Origin: Deferribacteraceae bacterium
Lineage (GTDB): Bacteria > Chrysiogenota > Deferribacteres > Deferribacterales > JAISNW01
Reading direction: 5' to 3'
DNA length: 5,763 bases
NCBI GenBank assembly: GCA_031278965.1
Contig: JAITJJ010000097.1
Location: 1 to 5,763, forward strand
Shown: positions 1 through 5,535 of the stretch, one piece after another
Layout of the letters: each line of letters begins with the position of its first letter
Numbering within the stretch: the first letter of the stretch is position 1
The notes under the pieces: model-generated
Told to the model about the DNA's origin: nothing
What the model saw: the letters and a program-made list of their open reading frames with translations, nothing else
Databases searched by the model: none
Program-made: the position numbers and the translations under genes

Positions 1-408
1 CCAAACTAAAAATCTATCTTCTGATTTTAAGAAGCCTCTTAATATTTCGCCCGGTGCAGCTTCTATAGCGGCAAGCTCTTTCCCGTCAAGGATACTCCAC
101 TTTTTTAAACTCCCTTGAGTGATCCCCCAGACCGCCCCAATATCTCCCGTATCCGTCAAAATCTTAGCAACCGGTTTATCAAATGCAAACCTCCTGCTGC
201 TTACGCAATCCTTAGGCGAAAGGATAATAATTCTCCCCGCGCTTTCGGTATTGACCGCCGCCGCAACGGAACCGTCCGCCAATACCGCGACGCTCGAGAT
301 TGAACCGCCTGATACCTCTGCGGCATTGTCTTGAGAGAAAACTATTGAGTGAATAAAGAATAAAAAAATAAAAAAAGCGGCGCCGCGCCGAAAAAATTTT
401 AACCCCAC
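1..408 (-). CDS. Secreted beta-propeller-like protein, N-terminal part (runs off left edge)
   Basis: An open frame on the minus strand has no stop from its start to the window edge, giving 136 codons. I chose a GTG start at 408 because GAGG (417-414) lies five bases upstream and the protein then opens with a classic Sec signal peptide: Lys4 and Arg7-Arg8, a hydrophobic core of about residues 10-24 rich in Phe and Ile, and a likely cleavage after Val-Phe-Ser25. The frame is open further upstream, to about 477, with a TTG at 429, but those residues do not improve the signal. The ATG at 419 is in another frame and stops after six codons. The mature part has short blocks such as SSVAVLADGSVAAAV (38-52), RIIIL (59-63) and WSILDGKELAAI (104-115), with aromatic, DG and small-residue turns, which resemble blades of WD40/PQQ-like propellers. 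It is probably periplasmic or secreted. The function is unknown and the propeller assignment is tentative. It lies 80 bases after the porin stop, with no clear terminator between them. Confidence 0.6.
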   Translation of the reverse strand, partial: MGLKFFRRGAAFFIFLFFIHSIVFSQDNAAEVSGGSISSVAVLADGSVAAAVNTESAGRIIILSPKDCVSSRRFAFDKPVAKILTDTGDIGAVWGITQGSLKKWSILDGKELAAIEAAPGEILRGFLKSEDRFLVW

Positions 409-488
409 CCCACCCTCATTTAGCTGCAAGCAATCTTTAGCGATAATATAACTGCTTTGCCATAGATATGCAATAAATTAGTCTTGAC

Positions 489-1832
489 TTAAAAAATATA
501 GCTCAAAGAAAATTCAATGTCGTATATATCCGTATCATATTCTTTGTCAGAGAACCCGCTGAAAATATAGGCGAAATTAAGAGCGGCTTTCAAGTAATCG
601 GTTATGTCAAATATTGAATCAAGATCAAACTCCACAGCGTGATCTTTATTTGTCATTATCCCCGGTTCTCCTCTTTTTTTCGCTGGGCTCTGGGTTATGA
701 CAGCAGCGGGAGTTCCCTCGCCCTGCCGGACGGAAGTTCCCGTTATATACGCCAAACGGACAACGTGCCGTAGATTTTCAAAAGAATAAATCTCTTTTAA
801 ATGCAGGCCGAAACCCGCCGTTCCCGCTCCGGTATCAGACAGGGCGCTGTCACGTCCGTTTGCAGCATCTCCTTTGAAGGCAAGCCTTGTAGGGGCAAAA
901 CTTGTTTCAGCCCCGACTGTAGGGAGAAGCCCGTAATCGTTATGATTCTGAAGTTTCATAGAATTGCCGGATGAATACCAGCCGAAGAGTCCGATTATTG
1001 ATGAATATATCTGATGTTCAAGGAGAATAGCGGAAAAATAGCCCTTATTCTCATAGTGGTGAGGGCCAGTATTGTTGGTATCCGCGATTATCAGATCAAG
1101 CATTGCCGCAAAGTTGTCTGCAAACTTATATTTTGAGGCAAGGCCGCCGCCCAGCATATAGCTGTAATCGTCATTCGGAGCGCTTGCCCAGTCAAAAACG
1201 GAATCTGTCTGATGCTTCAGATAAGCCGAAGCAAAATACGGGATTAAGTCAAAATTTTCTCCTATAATACCCATAATCGCCCCGGCTATTAACGCGGAGC
1301 GGGCTTTAGGCATACGTGTATCATTCTGCAGCGGATATGCCAGAAAAAATTGTCCGTATAGCTTGTCCGGAGATGCGGCATTGATATTTAAAGCATTGGT
1401 ATGACCCTCAAAAAGAGGGTTGCCGAAGGTAACGCTGGGAAGCTTTAAAGATTGGAAACCGCCGGCGATTTCAACGTTTAACCCTTGTGACTTCCATTTC
1501 CAATAAGCCTTTCGCACTTTAAAATTATCGTCATTTGTATTAAAAGAGCTGTAAGGATTACCTTTCTCCCCTTCGTTATAATTTATTTGGACTTCCGCCG
1601 CCAAGTCAAAACCGTGAGGCAAAGAAACTTCTTCGTCGAGTTTAACCCTAAATGTCCTAAAATATGAACTCTCTTCCGTGCTTTTGTTAAAATCCAGATC
1701 ATTATTCCCGCCCAACGTGTAATCCGCCCTTCCGGAAAACTTAAAATCATAAGGGAGAGCAACCACAGGAAAAAATAACGCAGACACTAAGATTAACGAA
1801 AACATCTTATTATTGACAGATATCACCCGCAT
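489..1832 (-). CDS. Outer-membrane homotrimeric porin (Desulfovibrio-type porin family)
   Basis: A 447-residue outer-membrane beta-barrel that should form a passive diffusion channel. Residues 1-25 form a signal peptide: Lys9, a hydrophobic stretch at 11-24 and a likely cleavage after Val-Val-Ala25. The rest alternates polar and hydrophobic residues, as in beta strands, and ends in Ser-Tyr-Ile-Phe447, the terminal aromatic needed for barrel assembly. Several stretches match my memory of the Desulfovibrio homotrimeric porin family: GGFQSLKLPSVTFGNPLF (124-141), GLFGWYSSGN (281-290), GRDSALSDTGAGTAGFGLHL (326-345), the HVVRLAYITGTS segment (356-367) and TNKDHAVEF (394-402). The length is usual for that family. 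The ATG at 1832 is only one base after its GAGGG, whereas an in-frame GTG at 1826 has seven bases of spacing and would give 445 residues, so the true start may be 1826. An inverted repeat at 1848-1865 lies directly upstream. Substrate selectivity cannot be inferred. Confidence 0.85.
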   Translation of the reverse strand: MRVISVNNKMFSLILVSALFFPVVALPYDFKFSGRADYTLGGNNDLDFNKSTEESSYFRTFRVKLDEEVSLPHGFDLAAEVQINYNEGEKGNPYSSFNTNDDNFKVRKAYWKWKSQGLNVEIAGGFQSLKLPSVTFGNPLFEGHTNALNINAASPDKLYGQFFLAYPLQNDTRMPKARSALIAGAIMGIIGENFDLIPYFASAYLKHQTDSVFDWASAPNDDYSYMLGGGLASKYKFADNFAAMLDLIIADTNNTGPHHYENKGYFSAILLEHQIYSSIIGLFGWYSSGNSMKLQNHNDYGLLPTVGAETSFAPTRLAFKGDAANGRDSALSDTGAGTAGFGLHLKEIYSFENLRHVVRLAYITGTSVRQGEGTPAAVITQSPAKKRGEPGIMTNKDHAVEFDLDSIFDITDYLKAALNFAYIFSGFSDKEYDTDIYDIEFSLSYIF

Positions 1833-1847
1833 ACCCTCGCCTGATTT

Positions 1848-1865
1848 TATATAGCTAACTATATA
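1848..1865. promoter_or_regulatory. Perfect inverted repeat upstream of the porin, candidate operator
   Basis: TATATAG-CTAA-CTATATA has seven-base arms around a four-base centre and begins 16 bases upstream of the porin ATG. On the porin-coding strand its arms contain several -10-like strings (TATATA, TATAGT, and TATAAA overlapping the downstream edge), but I find no good -35 at 16-18 bases from any of them. Sequence and position suit a repressor site over a promoter or a small hairpin in the 5' leader. The regulator is unknown. Confidence 0.4.
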
Positions 1866-1906
1866 TGACGGCGAAAGTAAGAGGATATTTTAAGAGTGAT
1901 TCTTCT

Positions 1907-3427
1907 TTATGCACTCCAAGAGAGTTTAATTGTCAGCTTTTTAGCAAAACTTTCCAAAAGGTCTTTCTTTTTCATGATCCCAACGAGTTCCATACCTACG
2001 TCTTTTTTAGAATAGATAGTAAGCTCAAGATCCTCTCTTTCGGCTTTTATCAGCACATCGTCCACAGCGGATATATGTGCCCTGTCCAAAGCGTCGGCAA
2101 TACGCAGAATGGCGGAGAGTTTATTGACTAGGAGCTTATCCTCCGGCGGGAGAGCGGCATATTCAGGGTGTTTATCAGCGTTTGGAGCACTGCGGCGGTG
2201 ATAACGGGCGGTATTGGCGACTATCTCGTGTTCTCTGTCTGTATATCCCACTATGTCGCTGTTTTTTATCAGATAATATGAATGGTGGTGATGTTTGGAA
2301 AAACCGATGTGCTGCCCCACATCGTGAAGCAGTGCCGCTGCCTCAAGTATGCGCCAGTTGTCTTCCTCAAGGTTGAGGTGTTTCATTAAACCTTCAAAGA
2401 GTTTTTTTGCAATTTTAGTCACCTGAAGGGCGTGTTCTTCTTCAAAATAGTACTTTCTGCCGACTTCAATAAGTTTGCTGTAACGAAGATCCGGTAACGA
2501 GCTGTCTTGAAAAACCAGTCTCACCCCAAGCTTATTTAAAAGATCAATGGTAAGCCCGTTGCGCAGACCTCCGGAAAACGAGTAAAACCCGTTTAATTCA
2601 TACTTTTTCACAAGATAAAGGGCAATAAGGGCGGCGGCAAGGGAGATATCAACCCGCTCCGCCTCCATCCCCTGTATTTTTGCCCTGGTGTCATAACTTT
2701 TTTCGGAAAGCTCATTTACAAAGTGAGTTAAAAAAGAGGAATCCACATATTTGACTGCGGAATCCAACATATGATTTCTCTTTATATAAACCTCTGCAAT
2801 GGCGTTTACAGTTCCTCCTGTAAATACTATCTTTTCGGGTTTTTTGCCTGGAATATCGTTTAATATCCTTCTGATATGCTCCTTTAGACTGCGAATCTCC
2901 GCAGGTTTGGCTTTATTCTTTTTAACAAAGTGCTTTGTAATGCGGGAACACCCCAGAGGGGTGCTGTATAGTGAGCTTAACTCTCCGGAATCCGTAAAGG
3001 AGAGTTCTGTGCTTCCCCCGCCTATATCCACAAAGAGGGCGTATATCCCCTTTAGGTTAAAATGCCCTGTGGCGGCAAGGTATATAAGGCGCGCCTCTTC
3101 CTCTCCTGAAATAACTTCAATATCAAAGCCTGTTTCCTGCTTTACCCGCTCTTTAAGATAGTGAGTGTTTGAAGCATCCCGGAAAGGGGCGGTTCCCACA
3201 ATCCGAATGTGCTCGGCTTCGGTATTGTTTATAATAACCCGCATCCGTTTAAGGGTGGCGATAACCCGTTCTATCGCATCTTCGCTGAACTCCCCTTCGG
3301 CATATACGGTGTCTCCAATCCGCAGCATCTCCTTATAATCTTCAACGGTTTTATACGTTCCTCCATAAACGTCCGATACCTGCAAGCGGAAGGAGTTACT
3401 CCCCATATCAATTACGGCAATCTTCAT
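1907..3427 (-). CDS. ppx: Ppx/GppA phosphatase with C-terminal HD domain (exopolyphosphatase / pppGpp phosphohydrolase)
   Basis: A complete 506-residue cytoplasmic enzyme, about the length of E. coli Ppx and GppA. The family releases orthophosphate from the ends of polyphosphate chains, and some members also convert pppGpp to ppGpp. Residues 1 to about 300 are the actin/ASKHA-fold Ppx-GppA domain: phosphate-1 loop AVIDMGSNSFRL (4-15), GTAPFRDASN (78-87), ISGEEEARLIY (106-116) with the catalytic-glutamate region, phosphate-2 loop FVDIGGGSTEL (132-142), and FTGGTVNAIA (202-211). Residues from about 325 form an HD-type helical domain: His332, His368-Asp369 in LLHDVG, the run HHHH (379-382) followed by SYYL, and DALDRAH (445-451). 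The gene starts 20 bases after the symporter stop with only a weak Shine-Dalgarno (GGA), which suggests translation coupled to the upstream gene. An upstream in-frame stop rules out a longer start. Ppx and GppA activity cannot be told apart from sequence alone, so the symbol is a family label. Confidence 0.93.
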   Translation of the reverse strand: MKIAVIDMGSNSFRLQVSDVYGGTYKTVEDYKEMLRIGDTVYAEGEFSEDAIERVIATLKRMRVIINNTEAEHIRIVGTAPFRDASNTHYLKERVKQETGFDIEVISGEEEARLIYLAATGHFNLKGIYALFVDIGGGSTELSFTDSGELSSLYSTPLGCSRITKHFVKKNKAKPAEIRSLKEHIRRILNDIPGKKPEKIVFTGGTVNAIAEVYIKRNHMLDSAVKYVDSSFLTHFVNELSEKSYDTRAKIQGMEAERVDISLAAALIALYLVKKYELNGFYSFSGGLRNGLTIDLLNKLGVRLVFQDSSLPDLRYSKLIEVGRKYYFEEEHALQVTKIAKKLFEGLMKHLNLEEDNWRILEAAALLHDVGQHIGFSKHHHHSYYLIKNSDIVGYTDREHEIVANTARYHRRSAPNADKHPEYAALPPEDKLLVNKLSAILRIADALDRAHISAVDDVLIKAEREDLELTIYSKKDVGMELVGIMKKKDLLESFAKKLTIKLSWSA

Positions 3428-3447
3428 GGTATGTCATCCATATAATA

Positions 3448-4866
3448 TCAGGCAATTCGACATCTTTTAAGCCATAGGCAGTAGAATGTCATTAAAATAA
3501 GGCTGAATAAAATCCCGGTGGACTGGGCGTTTAATATCCATATCTTAGCCTCTGTGAAATACCTGAATATTATAGTCACTATCACGCCGACCGCGCTTGA
3601 TAAAAACGCCGCCCTGGAATCCGCTATTTTAGTAAAGAGGCCGAAAAAGACAGGAGCGGTGAGACATACGGACATTAATGTATAAAAGATTGTCAGAGCG
3701 CTTATTATGGAATCCAGGCAAAGGGCAAAGATTATCGCGATCCCCCCTCCGCATATCATCGCTACCCTTCCCAAAAAGAGAAGGCGTACAGAAGAGATTG
3801 TTGGGTTAAAAAGCCCTTTATAGAAATCGTTCACCCAAGCCCCTGCTATCATATACAGCAGGGCGTCGCAAGTGCTGACCTCGGCGGAGAAAATGGAGGC
3901 AAGGGCAAGGGCAGCCACCCATAGCGGCATTAAATTTATAATGGCGGAAGGGAGGGCGTGTTCAGAGTTGGAAAGATCCGGCATCATGGCATAGGCGCTC
4001 ATACCGATAAAAACTATAAGCACCCCGAATACCCATTGGGCAGCGCCGTTTAAAGCTGTCCCTTTTTTTACGGTGCTTTCGTCTTTCGCACCGTAAACTT
4101 TCCCGATAAGACCGCTGGAAACGCAGAAAGATGGAGTGAGCATCAGAAAATACCCGATTATAACGCTTAGTCCGATTCCTCCGGGTGAAAAGAGCGTTGC
4201 GGAGCGCTCCGCAACTTCGGCGGATTTCTCAATCAGACCGGAAAAGCCGCCCACAGCGATATAAGCAAATATGGCGGCGAAGGTAAAGCCGAACATCTTC
4301 ACTATTATCTGGAGCATATTTACCGCCACGGCGGAGAATAGACCGCCCATAGCGCTGTATATCACAATAACCCCAGCCCCCAAAAGAACGCCGTATACTT
4401 TGGAAAGACCGGATATTACCTCTAATATCCACGCTATGGCAAGCAATTGCCCGCCAAGGATCGCAAGGGTTCCTACCCCCATGAGAAGCGATATAAAGCC
4501 GCGGAACGCTTTGGAGTAGCGAAATTCAAGGTAATCGCCGAGGGTGAGAAACCCTTTCTCTTTAGCAATTCGGTATATCCTAGGCCCCACCCAGTAAGCA
4601 AGGAATATGGAGCCAAGCCCGCTTGCACCAATCCACCACCAAGCGGATATGCCAAACTTATATGCAAGCCCCGCAAGCCCTATGGTGGAACCCGCACCTA
4701 TGTTGCTTGCCAAAAGGGTTGAGAATAAGAGCTTTGTATCCAAAGAACGCCTGGCTACAAAAAAATCTTTGGCGTCTTTAACTCTGCTGTGACGGGTGAA
4801 AAAATACCCCACCAAGACCATGACAAAAGAATACAAAATTATTATTAAAACATACTTATTCATCAT
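3448..4866 (-). CDS. Sodium:solute symporter, SSS/SLC5 family, substrate unknown
   Basis: A complete 472-residue inner-membrane transporter of the LeuT fold that should use the sodium gradient to import a small solute. I count about 13 hydrophobic segments, the usual number, beginning at residues 5-23 and ending near 448-466. The unwound first helix carries LLASNIGAGSTIGLAG (51-66), the next conserved loop has GPRIYRIA (94-101) and LTLGDYLEFRY (107-117), and a later helix carries FSAEVSTCDALLYMIAG (326-342). In that segment Ser331-Thr332 align with the sodium-2 ligands Ser340-Thr341 of PutP (family knowledge). The substrate (proline, pantothenate, sugar, acetate and others occur in the family) cannot be read. 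Two adjacent ATGs exist, at 4866 and 4863. AAGGA (4874-4870) is three bases from the first and six from the second, so 4863 may be the true start. A TATAAA at about 4876-4881 lacks a good -35 and is too close for a normal leader. I found no convincing promoter in 4867-5079. The gene is first in a run with ppx. Confidence 0.92.
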   Translation of the reverse strand: MMNKYVLIIILYSFVMVLVGYFFTRHSRVKDAKDFFVARRSLDTKLLFSTLLASNIGAGSTIGLAGLAYKFGISAWWWIGASGLGSIFLAYWVGPRIYRIAKEKGFLTLGDYLEFRYSKAFRGFISLLMGVGTLAILGGQLLAIAWILEVISGLSKVYGVLLGAGVIVIYSAMGGLFSAVAVNMLQIIVKMFGFTFAAIFAYIAVGGFSGLIEKSAEVAERSATLFSPGGIGLSVIIGYFLMLTPSFCVSSGLIGKVYGAKDESTVKKGTALNGAAQWVFGVLIVFIGMSAYAMMPDLSNSEHALPSAIINLMPLWVAALALASIFSAEVSTCDALLYMIAGAWVNDFYKGLFNPTISSVRLLFLGRVAMICGGGIAIIFALCLDSIISALTIFYTLMSVCLTAPVFFGLFTKIADSRAAFLSSAVGVIVTIIFRYFTEAKIWILNAQSTGILFSLILMTFYCLWLKRCRIA

Positions 4867-5079
4867 AAATCCTTACTTTATATGGATGCAAATTGCAAGA
4901 GAAAATCTAATCGGGATTGGGCTGTCCCCCAGAGATAGTGATCGTCCGTTGAAGTTAAAGTTATTTTCCCTAGCAGAGTGGAAAGAGATAAAGCACAAGC
5001 GGATAAAGCATATAGCCACGCAGAATGATGGCCATAATCATAGCGTCATCTAACAAATGTTATCCAGTTTATTTATAAT

Positions 5080-5110
5080 AAAAAAAGAGGCTGCATTAAT
5101 GCAGCCTCTT
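5080..5110 (-). terminator. Intrinsic terminator of tRNA-Leu
   Basis: A perfect 26-base palindrome (5085-5110) has 13-base arms AAGAGGCTGCATT and AATGCAGCCTCTT. On the minus strand its end merges with a run of seven T residues (plus-strand A tract 5080-5086). It begins six bases after the tRNA 3' end, so it ends the tRNA transcript and insulates the symporter gene. In the plus direction no T tract follows, so it works one way. Confidence 0.9.
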
Positions 5111-5116
5111 CAAGTA

Positions 5117-5202
5117 TGCCGGAGGGGGGATTTGAACCCCCACAGGCTGTAACGCCCACATGAACCTGAATCATGCGTGTCTACCAATTCCACCACTTCG
5201 GC
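5117..5202 (-). tRNA. tRNA-Leu, anticodon CAG (reads CUG codons)
   Basis: This 86-base class II tRNA folds as a cloverleaf with a long variable arm. Read on the minus strand, the acceptor 5' strand is GCCGAAG and the 3' strand is CTCCGGC followed by discriminator A73, which is the leucine identity base. The D arm contains GGAATTGGTAGAC. The anticodon stem is CATGA/TCATG with loop TTCAGGT, so the anticodon is CAG. The variable arm pairs GGC with GCC around GTTACA. The T arm is GGGGG-TTCAAAT-CCCCC. The CCA end is not encoded (the next bases are TACTTG), so it must be added after transcription. One acceptor pair is A5-C68, a mismatch where G-C or A-U would be usual; the other six pairs are normal. 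A promoter lies close upstream and a strong terminator directly downstream, so this is a single-gene transcription unit. Confidence 0.97.
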
Positions 5203-5212
5203 GATAATAAAG

Positions 5213-5242
5213 TCTATACGAACTTGGAAGCGCACTTGGCAA
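5213..5242 (-). promoter_or_regulatory. Sigma70-like promoter for tRNA-Leu
   Basis: On the minus strand TTGCCA (plus 5237-5242) is followed after 18 bases by TATAGA (5213-5218). A start about seven bases downstream would fall at about 5206, a few bases before the mature tRNA 5' end, leaving a very short leader for RNase P. A second possible promoter further out has a perfect TTGACA (5271-5276) but a poorer -10, TAATAG (5248-5253), at 17 bases. Either or both could be used. Confidence 0.55.
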
Positions 5243-5292
5243 CCTCACTATTAACTATATTCCTGCTCTCTGTCAATTGAATTTTACAGTTG

Positions 5293-5313
5293 TGCCTATA
5301 TTTTTTATAGGCA
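5293..5313. repeat. AT-rich hairpin / inverted repeat
   Basis: TGCCTATA and TATAGGCA form an eight-base perfect stem around a TTTTT loop. No T tract follows on either strand, so it is not a standard terminator. It lies 17 bases upstream of the distal TTGACA of the tRNA promoter region and could be a protein-binding site. The role is unknown. Confidence 0.4.
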
Positions 5314-5356
5314 TCAGAGTGTCGAAATAGTGCAAAATCGCGAGTGTTTTAAAGTT

Positions 5357-5369
5357 TCCCTGTCAGGGA
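5357..5369. repeat. Short palindrome TCCCTG-T-CAGGGA
   Basis: A perfect 13-base palindrome with six-base arms around one central base, in the leader region of the right-edge gene. Its size and symmetry fit a dimeric repressor half-turn site, but short palindromes also arise by chance. Confidence 0.25.
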
Positions 5370-5377
5370 GGAGTGAC

Positions 5378-5401
5378 TTACAAAAGTGAATGCCTTTGTA
5401 A
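5378..5401. promoter_or_regulatory. Inverted repeat TTACAAA-N10-TTTGTAA, candidate operator
   Basis: Perfect seven-base arms are separated by ten bases, so the half-sites are about 17 bases centre to centre. The TACAA/TTGTA core recurs in the palindrome at 5509-5522 just before the same gene, which favours a shared DNA-binding protein over chance. No regulator is identified. Confidence 0.35.
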
Positions 5402-5500
5402 ATCGGAGCGGTTCAGGGTTGTGTTTTTAAAATTAAACATCCATTCTAAAACAGCACCCCTTAAAACCGACTTTTTCAACAGTCTGGAAGATAATTTGCC

Positions 5501-5530
5501 TAGAATATATACAAGATTGTATCAGGAGGA
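5501..5530 (+). promoter_or_regulatory. -10-like element, palindrome ATACAA-GA-TTGTAT and strong ribosome binding site
   Basis: TAGAAT (5501-5506) is a plausible -10, though no good -35 is seen at 16-18 bases upstream. The perfect 14-base palindrome ATACAAGATTGTAT (5509-5522) would cover the transcription start, the classic place for a repressor. It is followed at once by a full Shine-Dalgarno, AGGAGGA (5524-5530), five bases before the ATG at 5536. Confidence 0.45.
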
Positions 5531-5535
5531 TTATC

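Larger units (their letters stand above)
5203..5535. other. Non-coding divergent intergenic region between tRNA-Leu and the right-edge gene
   Basis: This 333-base stretch contains no credible gene. The open frames crossing it (for example a GTG at 5373) lack a properly spaced ribosome binding site, look compositionally random, and overlap the better-supported gene at 5536. It holds the tRNA promoter on the minus strand and four inverted repeats (5293-5313, 5357-5369, 5378-5401, 5509-5522). I see no copy of the tRNA 3' end that would mark an integration site. Confidence 0.7.

Noticed and set aside
115..334. Two plus-strand open frames of 62 and 71 codons
   Set aside because: They are antisense to the signal-peptide-bearing partial gene on the minus strand, which has a better start.
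426..460. Possible terminator between the porin and the propeller-like gene
   Set aside because: The GCAAGCA/TGCTTTGC arms pair only with a bulge and a 20-base loop, and no T tract follows on the minus strand.
4987..5009. Direct repeat GATAAAGC, two copies with a 15-base period
   Set aside because: Only two short copies are present, with no further unit and no positional meaning seen.
4970..5041. Minus-strand 23-residue hydrophobic open frame upstream of the symporter
   Set aside because: It could look like a membrane microprotein, but no Shine-Dalgarno precedes it and the length is within chance.
4796..5053. Plus-strand open frame of 85 codons spanning the symporter start
   Set aside because: It is antisense to the start of a clear transporter gene, with no ribosome binding site and random-looking composition.
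5117..5202. tRNA-Leu as the attachment site of an integrated element
   Set aside because: No duplicate of the tRNA 3' end is visible. The possible integrase gene lies on the 5' side, and the tRNA terminator and symporter follow the 3' end as in ordinary chromosomal DNA.
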